Shown here piece after piece: positions 23,801 through 36,023 of a stretch of 64,000 bases of DNA. The notes below the pieces were generated by a model, which worked only from the letters and a program-made list of their open reading frames with translations, made no database searches and was not told the origin of the DNA. Source of the stretch: Rhea pennata (Eukaryota > Chordata > Aves > Rheiformes > Rheidae); contig NC_084676.1 of NCBI RefSeq assembly GCF_028389875.1, positions 1,240,001-1,304,000 on the forward strand. The letters run 5' to 3'. Every line of letters starts with the position of its first letter. Within the stretch, counting starts at the first letter, position 1. Position numbers and translations under genes: made by a program.

Positions 23801-26524
23801 CTAGAAATGAAGAGCGCGAAGGTGAAAGGCAGCACTTTGCTTTGGCAGTGGCAGCAGAGAGGAGCACAAAAGGAATGGGAAGGGCTGATCTGGGTCTGTT
23901 CAGCACAGGAGAGCCTGAGCAATGCGATAGCCTCACAGAGATGGTGCTCCCCACACCTGCCTGACTGCCCTTCGTATGGGTCCAGCACCCCTGCGCCTGG
24001 TCACTTTGCCAGTGCAAAGCTCTCAACCCCAAAAGCAGGAGTTCAGCAAGACAGGGCTGAGACGCAGACAGCAGACCTCCCCCCGAGGCAGTGGCTGCCA
24101 CACAAGTTTCATGCCTGGGTCACCTTCCTGCAGAGCCTCCTGTGTCTAAATGACCGGCAAATTTTGAGGATCAGGAAAAATGAGAAATGCTGAGCAATGC
24201 ACAACAGAGCCCGATCTATCGGGTTGCAAGACAGAAGAGCCACAGATCTGGGTTTCTGCGTGGCTCTGCGCAGTCCAGGACAGGAAATTGCAGCACTGGG
24301 CTTCATATTTTCCTTTCTCACACAGGAATTTGATTCATTACCAGCTGGCAAGTGGACAGCTGGAAATCATTTCTGAGGCTCTCTAACGCCCCTGGCAGCA
24401 CCGAGATTGTTTTTCTGATGGGAGAGTCTTATTAATAGCTTGCAAAAAAGTGGCAGTTAAAGATTAAGAGCTCCTAAGACTGTGCTGTCTCGGTTCAATC
24501 GAGGACCCCTACAAGTGGTGGAAAGGGGACTTTGGGAGTCTCTGGTCCAGCCTCGTGCTCGGAGCAAGACTGTTGCCGGCAGTAGCCCAGGCTTGCCACA
24601 GCTTTCTCTGGCTGAGTCTCAAATACCTCCGAGGACAGTGGTTTCCCCACCTCTCTGTGTCATCGTGGGGTTGCACCATTCTCCAAGGGAAAATCTATCC
24701 TCCTGGTGCAAAGAAGCACTTGCATGAAGCCACCCCTCACCAAGGAAGCAGCATTAAGCAAGGGAGGGGGGGCTGTCCAGGGACTCACCGGCCAGGTTAC
24801 AACTGAAATCTTTCCCTGTGCTGTGGCTGCTTTCTCTCGCTGTTGCCAACTCCTAGGTTCAGGTGTCAGACTCCTAGGTTCTGCTCTCCAGAGCCAGATC
24901 TTCCCCTGCGTAAGGAGACTTTCCAGCCCGCAGGTGTCTTCCAGTTGCTGTTTCCTCTTTTGCAGCCCTGTCCTGCTTGTGTTTAGTGAACACAGGCGTC
25001 CCCCCGCCCTGCATCACCCGCCTTGATCCACGCACCCAGGGCTGGCAGACACGTGGCAGCAGGCTCCCGGGCTCTGCACCAGTCCTGCTGAGGAACTTCC
25101 TGAGCGTGACGGGGCCTCCTGGGCCTCAGAAAGCAACCGCCCTAAGTCACTTCTGCTCCACTTCCCTGTATCTAAGGGTTCCCAGATAACCACAGCTGCC
25201 CTTGGCTGCAGGCAGGGAGGGATTTTGGTCTAAGTGCCAATAGTCTCAGCTTTCCTAGGAAGGACTGGGGAACAGTGGGGCTGGGGTGCCGTGAATGCAC
25301 CCGAGTCTGGCTGGTCAGCACCCTGCAGCCACCAGTGAAGGAGGATTGTCACATCCTGCCTCCAGACAGTCCCTGGATCCCTGTGTGCCATGTAGGATGG
25401 GACATCTACTGACAAAATACTCTTCGCTCCCCTCAGCCTCTCACACAATCTGCTCCACACTACACAGCCCAGTGCTGCTAAGGACACTTCTTCATCCAAG
25501 GTCGGGCATTCTTGGCAAGCTGGCTCCTTCACTGGGCCAAGGAAACCACACACACCCTCTGCCCTGTGCTCCAGAGGCAACTGCTCTTGGCGGTGCCTGC
25601 TCCAAATCTTAATGCTGCCTGTCAGTGAGCAGAGATCACTAGGCATTTTTTGAAAGACACCAGTTTCCTCCACAAGAATTTCTCTGTGTCACCAAAAGGT
25701 TTCAGAAAGACAGCGAAACAGCACAGCTGGAAGACGCAATTCCCGGTTCGTTGTTGATGTGACCCAGCAGGGAGAGATGATCGGCATAAGAACTTCTGGG
25801 GCCCAGGATGCCTGGTCCTGGCTCTCTGGCACTGTCTTTCTGCAGCAGGTGAAGGGAAGATCTCTATCCACTTGTTGCATGCATGGCAGTTCCTTTTCCT
25901 GCTCTCAGCATTGTGGGCTCAATGTTGCACTAATTTCACTTCCTTTTCTTGAGCAATCCAGCGATTCTCCTTCTCCTTCTTCTTCTTGGGTTACATGAAA
26001 CCACTTCCATGTAAATTGCTGAAAAGTTGCAGCAGCCTTTTTGAGTTCCCCTCACTACTTCCCTTGGTGAAATCAGTGCTTCTAACTCGCTAGGTCTGGT
26101 ACTTTTTAACTCTTTCTTCTTGCTGTCTGCTGCAAATTTGCCCAAACAGCTTCTTCTTGTAAAAATGGAGTTCTTCCATCTCCTTAGTGGTCTGCTACAT
26201 TCACCTTCCAAGGCACTTGATTTTGCACCTGCCCTTGGGTGACATCCTTCTGGTTGTAACTTCTACCCTGAAAGATCCCAGCACACTGCCTGGAGCTGAC
26301 ACCCCAGCTGTGGACATACGGCCACACTGTGCGAGGGGGACTGAGGGACTAACTCTGCTTGCTGGCATCGAGGGCACAGCAGGGCACCGTGCGCCAGGTG
26401 CGGCGCTGCAGTGTGGCGCCGGGCCGGGCCCCGCCTTCTCGGGGGCTCCCGCTGGGATAAGCTGGGATAGGCCGGAGGCCCCCAGCTCGCCAGCGAAATG
26501 CTCCCAGCCCCAGGACCGGGCTGC
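23801..26524. other. Interval between CD14 and the TMCO6 promoter
   Basis: This holds the CD14 5' flank and likely 5' UTR exon (acceptor at 23801), one minus-oriented CR1 fragment (24525-24720) and otherwise sequence in which I see no gene. Frames here are short or lack motifs. Confidence 0.5.
24525..24720 (-). mobile_element. CR1 LINE 3' fragment
   Basis: Read on the minus strand the right edge matches the CR1 tail ('gaggctggaccagagactcc', like the consensus 'gttggactagatgatctcc'). The rest follows the upstream CR1 3' region with many changes. It is an old copy. Confidence 0.55.
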
Positions 26525-26935
26525 ATCCCACCGCCCACCAGCAGTACCGAGGCCCCGCCCCAAGGCCCCGCCCCGAAGCCCCGCCCCTCCGCCCGCCAGC
26601 GGCACTGAGGCCCCGCCCCCAATGCCCTGCCCCACCGCTTGCCCGCCCGCCCGCGTCCTCGAGGCCCCGCCCCACTGCCCACCAGCAGTACCGAGGCCCC
26701 GCCCCGCCGCGCCCCCGAAGCCCCGCCCCACCGCCTGCCAGCGGTACCGAGGCCCCGCCCCGCCGCGCCCCCGGCCCTATCTTCCCCAGCAGTGTCCATG
26801 GCCCCGCCCCCTCCCGCCCTCTCGCCCCGCCCCCAGGGTCCCGCCGCGCTCCCTGCCGGCCGCGCCCCGCCCCCGCCAGCCGTACGCATGGCCCCGCCCC
26901 CGCCCCTCTCCCGGCCCCGCCCCGCCCCGCCGCCG
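26525..26935. repeat. GC-box minisatellite upstream of TMCO6
   Basis: A unit around 'ccagcagtaccgaggccccg' recurs near 26537, 26597, 26683 and 26740, embedded in a run of more than fifteen CCCCGCCC or GCCCCGCCC boxes that continues to the TMCO6 start codon. Each box is an Sp1/KLF site. This tandem array is probably the core promoter. The long open frames that cross it on both strands are a by-product of GC content. Confidence 0.75.
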
Positions 26936-26948
26936 CTCCTCCGCCGCC

Positions 26949-29900
26949 ATGTGGAGCCGGAGGCGGTGCCGGGCCCGGGCCGGCGGCCGCGGCCTGGAGG
27001 AGCTTCGCGCTCGGCGGCGGGAGCGAGAGGCAGGTCGGGAGCCGGGGAAGCGGCCCGGGCCGCTCGGCAGGGCCGGGGCACCCGGCGGCGGAAGGGAAGG
27101 GCCCGGGGCAGAGCTGAGGGCCGGGGGAGGAGGCCGTGGAGGTGCTTCTGGAGGGAGCTGCTGGTCCGGGCCCGGCTGCCTGCGGCTTCCGTCCACGGTC
27201 TTGCCCCGCTGTGGCCCGTCGGTGCCTGGTGAAAGGGGCAGAGTGACCCGGGGAGGGGAGCAGGTCACGGGGGTAACACGGGGCACCGAGAGCCACCGGC
27301 TGCCCCGCGGCAGGATGGCCGCCCACCTCACCATGATCCCCGGGGACCCTCACCCTGCCCAGCTTCTGCACTGGGTGCTGTGTGTGCCCGATGGGTGCCT
27401 GAGAAGGTCCTGTGCGCTGGGGTCCCAGGGCTCCCTGCCGATTTGGGCCGGCATTTTGCATCCTTCTCTATCCCCGTGGCCTTTCTGTCTTGGGCACCCC
27501 AGTGTTTCCTTGGCTGTCTCCCTGTGGGAGTTTTTCTCTTGAGGCTTTTCAAGGCCTGCCCTTTATAAAAGCAGCCTTGGGGCCCTCCGAGCACAGCCCT
27601 CGTGGCTCCATCGTGCTCTCTTGGCCTGGCTGCCGCGGCCTCACGTGCTGCCGTGCAGCTCCGGCCCTGTGCCTAGCCCGGGGCACCCAGCGTGACAGCA
27701 TCTCCCCATTGAAAAGAATGAGGCCATTTGGGGAGATCAAAACATGCCCTGGTGTAGGCAGGTGGTGATAGGGACCAGTCTGATTGCAGTTCTCAGGAAG
27801 GCCCGGCGGCAGGAGCAGCTGGTCAGCAAGAGGCTTCTGCGGGAAGACCCTGTGGCAGAGGGTGGGCAGGATGGAGTGGAGATCGTGCCAGACCCCCTCA
27901 CGGAGGAGGAGGTGAGGAACATTACCTTCTGCATGATGATGGGGAGTCCTGGGGCTCTTCCCCAGGCATGCTGAGGAGCATGTGTGGCTAGGGGTGGGGG
28001 TGTGAGTGTTTTCTTAGTCACTGTGAGACGCAGTTACCCTGAGAAGCACCAAGGTCCATCATGACCATCTGCAGTTGTACCCTGGACTTCTTTACTTCCA
28101 AGGTTAACGGGATGAAATTTTTACCCTGGTTCTGTTTGAAATTCACCCATCTCTTTTTCTTTTGGCAGGTTTTGGGACTGCTTAGAGGTGTGCAGAGAGG
28201 TTCGGAGGACAGGAAAAGATCGCTGAGCCGCCTCCGCTGGGCTCTGCAGAATAAGGAGACACAGCAAAAATTTGTCAGGTCAGCCCAAGTCTGACACTGT
28301 GTGGCTGCCAAACCAAAGCAGTGCTATTAAGGCTATGCCCAGAGTGGTCCTTTGTCCCTCTCTTTGCATGGACACAGTGGTGTGTGGCTGCGGGTGGGAA
28401 GGCAGGAGGTAACAGCACCCTTTGGGTTCCTGCAGGCTGGATGGCAGTGTTCGGGTGCTCATTGGACTGTTCACCAGCAGCCTGGCTGACATGCAGATGG
28501 AGGCAGCTCGCTGTCTCCACGAGCTCTCCCACTCCAGTGACCCTGCTGTGGCTGAGGCATGTCTACCAGTGACCTCTTATCTCCTGACCTACCTCTCGGG
28601 ACACAGCGTTGAGTTTATGGTAAGATCCAGGCCTATGTATGCCAGGAGTCTCTCTCCTGATGCTCATTTGGTAGCTGTTGGGTTTCAGTAGGACCTATTT
28701 TGGTCAGCTGTGGCCTAACAGGGCTCACACAGAAGTGCTGGTGAGAAGGGATCCTCTAGAAGTCTCTAGTCCAACCTCTCCCTTGGAGCAGGACTGTCCC
28801 CAGCATTAGCCCAGGGCAGCCATGACTTTGACCGAGTCTTGGAAATCCACAAGTGTGAAAAATCTTCCTTGCTGTGCCCTGTCCCAAAACCAAGAGGAGC
28901 TTGACCCTATCGTGTTTGTACCTCCTTCCAAGCGGCTGCTGGCTGCTCATGTAAATGTCCCTGAGCTTTGTCTTAGCTAGGTGAACCCAGCCCAGCACCC
29001 CTCATCCCTCTTGTAGCCCTTTGCTGATGTCCCAGCTACTCTGGCAGCCTCCAGCTCTCCAGAGCTGGGGCCTCCAGACTAGGCCCACCACTCCGGTGTG
29101 GTCTCCCCAGTGCCAAGCAGAGGGGATAACTCCATTTCTCACTCTGCTAGCCACACTGCTGGTATATTTAATGAGGTAAACTGCATCCTGGGCTCTGTCA
29201 TTTGCAGTGGTTTGTCCCACTCGCAGTGGGTTTCTCTGTGCAGCCCCAGGACCAGCTGCCCTCTCCAGCTCAGAGCTACATCTTCAGGGGGGCTGTGGGT
29301 TGTGGCGCTTGGACTCTACCATCAGATCTGTGGGCTTCGTGTCTGTGTGCCAAGAACCAGGTGATGCAGGTTGTTTCAGATGTTTAAAAGACCTTGGATT
29401 GCTTGCAAGGAGCGATTGAAAAACTTGAGCAGTTGCAGGCTGAGATGAGAGGACGGATACTTTGTTGGCTCACCTGTCAAGAAAATAGACAGCTTTCATC
29501 GAGGTGGAGGGAAGAGCAGGGTGCTTGTGACTCCAAACTGTGAAGCTTGATCCAGGTGAATGAGTGAACAGTTGGACAAGCTTTGGGACACATGTGTTTT
29601 GCCAGCTGGGTCAGCTAGTGCCTGCGGAGGCTGGATCTATGAGAACGCTTCCTGGGATGGGCAAATGGGCAGCACAAAGGCAGCAAGAGAACCCTGCAGA
29701 GCCCCTGATGGTGGAGAGGAAGGCTGTGTTAGTCAGTCAGTGTTACTCAGTCAGTGTTTGAGGCAAGTGGTCAGTTTAGGGAAGGAACCACACGTGAGCT
29801 GTAAAGCAGAGAGCCTTGCCTAGCAAGCAGCGCCTCTCTGAGGAGCAGACAGGATCAGAGCTAAGGGACAAGATGGGGACTAACTCCAAGACAACACACA

Positions 29901-32900
29901 CCACATTTTAATACAGCACATAGGCAGCCTCCAAGAGGATGCATTGGAATTAGAGGGGTCTCAGAGAAACATGATGAGAATAAGAGGCCTCGAAAACCTC
30001 TGAAATGGAAATGATCAGATGTTCTGCCAGTCCTAGCCTGAGCAAGAGAAGAAAGATAAACTGAAGCCAATCTAGCTGGGAACAGAGGGGAGCTGGGAGA
30101 GTCCAGCTTCATCTTCCTGTGTTTGCCCTTCTGCAGACAGCTTCTGCCCTGCTCTGGGGAAGCTTGGCCTGGGCTGCAGGGCCCCGAAGTCGTCCTGGCT
30201 GCCATGGCATGGGCACCCAGGCTGGCTGGGGTCCTGCTGAGGATCATGGAGGAGGTGACCTGCTTTTTTGGGTGTATTTCAGGAGCTGTGTTTGTATACG
30301 CTGGGGAACCTGGTAGTAGAAAGCGAGGCCGTGAGGAAACAGCTTCTGCCTCAGGGCATTATTCCAGCACTGGCATCCTGCATCCAGGTAAGTGAAATAG
30401 CTGTGCCAAGGCTCTTCGCACGCCATGCCCCAAAAGAGGCCTTTCCTTGTGCTCCTTAGACACTGTCTGACAGTACTGAGTTCTGCAGTTGTGGCTGTGC
30501 GTGGAGACTGCTCAGCAAAGGGCTGCCTCTTCATAGGCAAGGGGCTTGCATGGGCTCTCCAGCATACCAGTTTAGCGACTCAGGATACCGTTTTGCGCTC
30601 TTCTCCAATTAAACCTCTCACATGCATAACTGTGACTTGCAGATAAACTATCTCTAACATAGTGACCTGCAGGTTTCTCCCCGCTGCATGGTTTGGGTCC
30701 AGCAGGCAGATGAGGCCAGCACAAAGTGAGCAGGGCTGTCATTCGCAGAGCTGAACATCCAGTGCAACGCAGCCGCTGTGACCTGTTCACGCAAGGCCTG
30801 AGCTGGCTCCGTTGCTCTCAGCCCCTGCTGTTGCCCCTCTCTTCCCCAGGCATAGAGAGACTATGCCTCCTACCTGCTGGGTTTTGGCATTACATAAAAG
30901 TATCGCCCTTTCTCCAGCATGGTGGCCAGTACCCTGGGTTCCTCGTGAGTCTATCTTGTGGCATTAGCTTTGTTCTCTTTAACTGCAGTCCCCACATGAG
31001 GCTGTGCTGGAAGGTTTGGGCTACGTCCTGTCGCAGCTGCTCCAAGCCAAGGAAGCCCCCACAGAGATTGTACCGTGAGTCTGAGTCTCTTACCCTGTAA
31101 GGATGGTCCCTGGGGCCAAGCATGGTATTTGCATGCCAGGGACAATGATGCATCTCCCATCCCAGTGATATTAATAGTTCAGAGCAGAACCCTACCAGAA
31201 ATATGGAGATTTTATGCAGATCAGGGTGCAGGGCTTGGCTCTGTTCCTTCAGCCTTATCTGAGCAGACAGCCTTGGTATTTCAGTAAAGGACAGTGGTGA
31301 GTGGACTAGGGAAACTCTGTCCGTGTTTTTCCTGACAGGGAAAAGATCCATTTGACAGTCCCCAGTGCCAAAGATGTGACCCTGGCCAAGGTGTTCCAAG
31401 TGTCCTCAAAGCCCTGCCACAGACAGGGATGTTAGTGCCTGGCATGGTATTTTTCACAATGGAGATAACTGAGCAGTCTGGATTTATTAACTGATGGGAT
31501 ATAAGCAGCCAGTGGTGTTTGCTGAAAGCGTGCAACTGCCTTGCACCACATCTTAGCTGTGCCCATGTCTGTAGCCCTTTGGAGAGAGTTTCTTCCAGGT
31601 GCTTTTCGGAGCACATGTCCCTGCCTGGACAGCATGGAGGAGAGCAGTGCTCTGCCTGGCAGTGGGGACTGATCTTTGCCTGTCGATTGTCTGTCCTGCT
31701 TGTACTCCAGCCTGTGTCTCTGTTAACTCTACCCTTCTGCCTGCAGCTTGGTTCTGGACTCTGGTCTCCCCCAGCACATGCTTCGACTGGTTTGCTCTGG
31801 CCTCAAGTCTGGAACAGGAGCTGCTGTGGAGTTTGCCTGGTGTCTCCACTACATCATTTGTAGGTAAACACACTTTTCCTCTTGTTTCGAATCCCCTGGG
31901 GCAGCCAGAACGCAGAAGCGCGAGGGCTCCGCTGGCTGGAGCACAGGCCTGCGCGGAGCCTGCTGCTGCTGATCTCCGGGCTCTGACCTGGACTGTCTCC
32001 CCTTGCCCTTATCCTTTGGGAAAGCAATTTTCCTCTCATGCTGGGCACATCAAATCTTACATCCTAGTGCACACATGCTGTTTATAGGATCACTGAGTTT
32101 GTTTACAGCACAATACTGTTGATAGTAACCCAAGGCTGTTTCTGAGAAAGTCCTCTGAGAAACTATCCACTACCTCCCCGTGTTTGGCCCTGTCCTCCCA
32201 AGCTCCCTGAATCCTCAAAGTTGTGGGGCTAATTCAGTGTCACCTGGCCAGGCTGACTGCAGCCAGCAACCTATGTCTGCCTCAGCCTGGCTGTTTTGGT
32301 GACACAAAAAACCCGCAAGGGGGGGGAAGGAGTGTAAATGAGTACTCAGAGCTAACAGCCAGGGTGGTTGTCTCTGGAGCCATTTCGAGGATTCATTCAT
32401 TTTCCATGGACTTTTAAACTTTCTAAAAGCATCTGCACAGGTGCAAGCCACTCTTTGAATGCAGAATGAACCCTGTGATGGTTCAGAAGGACAGGAAACA
32501 ATTCCAGGTCCAGATGTTTGGGAAGAGCTGCAGTCTCTAGGCTGAGTGCAGAGAGCAATGATGTTGTCCCTTCCTTTTGCAGCCATACAGCCAACACGGC
32601 GTTGCTATCCCTGGGGGCTATTCCTGCTCTTGCCTCACTCTTGCTCGACTTGGCCTCTGAAATCTCCCAAAACGCTTCCGAGGGCCTGGAGCTGGTAAGC
32701 TTAGGCAGGGCTCTTGCCTTCCTCAGCATTGCTGTGGGGGTGCAGTTTAGCTCTAGGATGTTACATTTCCCACTGTCAGCTCGTCTGCCCGGTGCTGCGG
32801 TGCCTTAGCAACCTGCTTGCAGAGGAGACGGTGGGCTGCAAAGACCAGATCCAGGATGAGCGCCTGCTCATGGCCCTGTTCATAATCCTGCGATGCTTCT

Positions 32901-35528
32901 TCCAGGAGCACCCATTCATTGTGCAAGAGTGTCTCTGGCTGTTGAATAACCTTACGGGTGAGTGTCCCTGTGTGGCCACGAGCAGAGCTAGAGCTGCTGC
33001 TGCTGGGACCTGCCCTGATTGATGGGAGACTCGGAGATCATTGCACAAGGAGCCTCCCAGCAGAACAACACCGCACGCAGGGTTAGTCAGCGTGGGAGGG
33101 ACTGCCAGTAGGTGCCTGAAGTCAAGCACTTGGCAATGCCCGTGGGATGGGAAAATTCTCCTTTCTGAGGTGTGACAGCAAAAATGCTCTGAAATTGAAC
33201 AGGCCTTTCCCATTATGCACGTTGCTGCCTTGATTCAGTCCCCAGAATAGGTTTTGAACTTGGTAAATGGAAGGGTGGGGATCATCTGTCCTCTTGCACC
33301 CTGTGTTTCTGAATCCAAGCCCGTCATGTGCTGTGAGCATACCTCATGTTTGCCAAGCGCACCTGGCATATACCACCTCTGTCCCTTGTCTAAGCCACCT
33401 CCTGCATTGAGACCTCTGCTTCATTAACATGTTTGTCCTTCACCCCTCCTAGCGGATGAGCCCTTCTTCTGCTCTGCTGTGCTTGGTCTGGACCTGCTCC
33501 CGGCCCTGCTGCAGCTCCTGCCCTGTTCCCAGACAGTGAGCGTGTTGGTAAGAACTTGTCTTGCACCCCAGATCCGGGTAAAAGCACTCAGCTTTCAGGA
33601 ACTTGAATCCTGCGTGTGCAGTGCTCAGGTTGGACATTGGCTTGGGACAGGGACAACAGCTTGGCGGAGGATCCTGCCTTGTGTTAGCATCCCCATCTGC
33701 CTCCTCTGAAGTCGCTGCCTTCACTGGTGCCCTTGACAGAGGCCTTTCCCAGCGGAGGAGGGATCCCCAACTCTCCCTACTGCCATTGTTGCAGGAACCC
33801 AAGGCAGCCACTAGCTTGGTGCCAGGCCTGCCAATACCTGGAGTGGGTTGAGGGAAGCTGCTGCCTTCTTTTGGAAGACCCCATGCCTTCCTCTTGGCAG
33901 GTGCTCTACCAGGGGTGGTCTGGCCTTTGCTACTGAGGAAAGGATCCTGCCAAGTTAAACCAGAGCAGGGTAGATGGATGAACAGAGCCCCAGCAGGGTG
34001 AAGATGAGGAAGGCTTTTAACGAGCATTCAAAAACCAGCAGGCATCAGTGGGCATACGGAGCTGGGGAAACACGGCTTGCCTGGCCTCCAGGGAGGGGAT
34101 GGGGAGGTTGTCTGCAGCCCTCCAAAGTCTGTCAGAAATCCCTTGGCCATTAATGGAGTTTTGGTTGGTCACTGTCACAGCTTCTCCCTCCAGGTCCTGA
34201 CCGTGCTGTGCAATATAGCGGAGAAGGGGCCAGCCTACTGCCAGGAGCAGCACCGGCAGGGGATGATTCCCCCACTGCTGGGCACCCTCACGCTCACTGA
34301 CTCAGAAGTGGTGGGGCAATGTCTCGAGCTGCTGCACCTTCTCTTCCTGCACCGGCCAGAGGTAGGGCTGCGAGATTCACACCACACAGCTCAGCGCGAG
34401 ATCTTACAGCAAGGGACAAGAATGGTTATTTAAACAAAGCCGGCTTCACCCACTCCAATGTTGTCCCCACATGCCTCAGCACACCGACCTGTGCCTGAGG
34501 AAGGAGCAGGATCAACTGTGTGACAGAGAGGACAGAAGTCCTTGTCATGTGTCTGTCCCTGGCAGTCAAGAGGAACCCCAAAGTGTTTTTTTTGGACAGG
34601 TTGTTTGTACCCTTAAGGAGTTGCTGGTTATTACAGAGCTTTCTTCAGTTGTGCTTACTTCAGGCTCCATGTTCTCCAGGCTGGCCTGCTGCCTAGCATG
34701 TTTTTCCTCATTCTGTCAGGCTAAGTGGGAGAAGGAGGGCACGTGCCTTGTTGCTGGGACCTTTTCACGATCCTCCTGCCATTAAGCAGATGCATTTCCA
34801 CTGCCAAGTTGTCTGTGATGCAGCTACAGCAACACAGTCTTTCAGGGCTTCACATAAACACGTTCTCTGTGGTTTATTGATAGTCAGGAACACAACTGGC
34901 AGTAATACAGGCTGTCTTTGAACTCTTGTTCTGCTGTTTCTTTCACATACATTTCCATTGATGTTTCATTCAGACCAACTTTATTTCCAGTACAACTCTG
35001 GGTCAGTCCTGTCTGGGCCAACCCAGCATGGAGCTGCTATGGAAAAATGGGCTAATGGGAAAAGCCCAGGTACTGAGGCCTTTTTCTGTGCAGAGCTCTT
35101 GGCACTGAATGCAGGTGTTCAGTGTGCAGGGGGTCAACACAGCTTTGTGCTTAAAATGATCTAGGCAGCTGTATTTACCTGACTTTAGGCTTTGGTGTCT
35201 GGTAGGGCTCTGGTGAATTTTCTAGCCCTGCTCCTGGGGTTTAGAATGGTGGTTGGAGGGCTCGGATGGATAAGAGCAACTGTAGTGACTACTCAGCTGC
35301 CTTAGCTCTCAGGAAGCAGCCGAGATCCTGACAGCTCTTACCCCTCCCTCTCTCTTTCCACAGGCTGCTGTTGACTTTGTCAGCCAAGGAGGACATCAAG
35401 CCCTTGAGCAGCATCAGAGCACCCCAGAACTCCAGGAGCGAGTGCGAGCACTGCTGGACATGGCCTTGCAGCCAGCAGGAGCCTCTGCTGTCAGTACCAC
35501 GCAGGCAGCACTGCCTGCTCTCTCCTAG
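26949..35528 (+). CDS. TMCO6: TMCO6, armadillo-repeat protein, 508 aa (12 exons)
   Basis: Exons 26949-27033, 27790-27911, 28169-28278, 28436-28619, 30283-30387, 30989-31074, 31747-31863, 32583-32694, 32780-32957, 33453-33547, 34194-34361 and 35364-35528. All are GT-AG, in phase, 1527 bases. The start MWSRRRCRARAGGRGLEELR and the following arginine-rich block (RARRREREA, then VLRKARRQEQLVSKRLLR) match vertebrate TMCO6 and resemble an importin-beta-binding segment. Armadillo-type helices follow, with hallmark stretches AARCLHELSHSSDPAVAEAC, ELCLYTLGNLVVESEAVR, CPVLRCLSNLL, CLWLLNNLT and VLTVLCNIAEKGPAYC. Human TMCO6 is 493 aa. Its role is poorly known; the fold is importin-alpha-like in spite of the name. 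The last exon ends STTQAALPALS, longer than the human tail. Intron 4 holds a CR1 fragment. Confidence 0.9.
28735..29180 (-). mobile_element. CR1 LINE 3' fragment in TMCO6 intron 4
   Basis: On the minus strand it shows the CR1 3' end followed by the 'ggagctggaggctgccagag' and 'ggcctagtctggaggcccc' type blocks. On the + strand the left edge reads 'ctctagtccaacctctcc'. About 440 bases, moderately diverged, 5'-truncated. Confidence 0.7.
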
Positions 35529-35977
35529 GTGATGCTGTCTCCCTTCCCTCCACCTGCCCTTGTGCTACAAGGAGGAATGAAGTGTGCTCTACTCTCACAC
35601 GCACCATTGACCTAGGGATGGTTAGGGGTCTAACAGCCAGCTGTAAACCCCAGCACAGGGCTGTTGGTCCCAGATGAGAGTCCTTAGCAAAGTATGGCTG
35701 TTCTCCATGCTCTCTCCCCAAGGTATTCGCAGTCAGCTAGTCGGACCTAAGTCCGGCAGGTTCCTCCATGCTTCATTGTGTGCAGCCAGGGCAGAGCTGT
35801 GCTGCAACCAATGCAGAAAGGCTCTCACTTCTGGTATGGTGGCGTATAAGCCTTGCTGGATTTGCTGGTTTACTCCAGTGTCTCCTTTAGTCACTGCAGT
35901 TTTAAGCCCAACACACACAGCTCAGGGTAAGCATATGCCTTTATGAGATTAATAACTTAATGATAGACACGTTTAAC

Positions 35978-35983
35978 ATTAAA
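35978..35983 (+). terminator. TMCO6: Poly(A) signal (ATTAAA) of TMCO6
   Basis: It lies about 450 bases after the TMCO6 stop and only 41 bases before the NDUFA2 stop codon on the other strand, so the two 3' ends nearly touch or overlap. Confidence 0.5.
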
Positions 35984-36023
35984 GCTTATCAGAAAAGTCA
36001 TCAGCATGTGCAGTTCACTGTGT

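Noticed and set aside
23791-23988. 66-codon N-terminal extension of CD14
   Set aside because: The frame is open, but it would bury the signal peptide, and an acceptor-like site lies just before the conserved start.
26187-27542. 451-codon + frame, and a 370-codon minus frame, across the TMCO6 promoter
   Set aside because: They are open because the sequence is GC-box repeat with few stops. They overlap the real TMCO6 exon 1 in another frame and show no protein motif.
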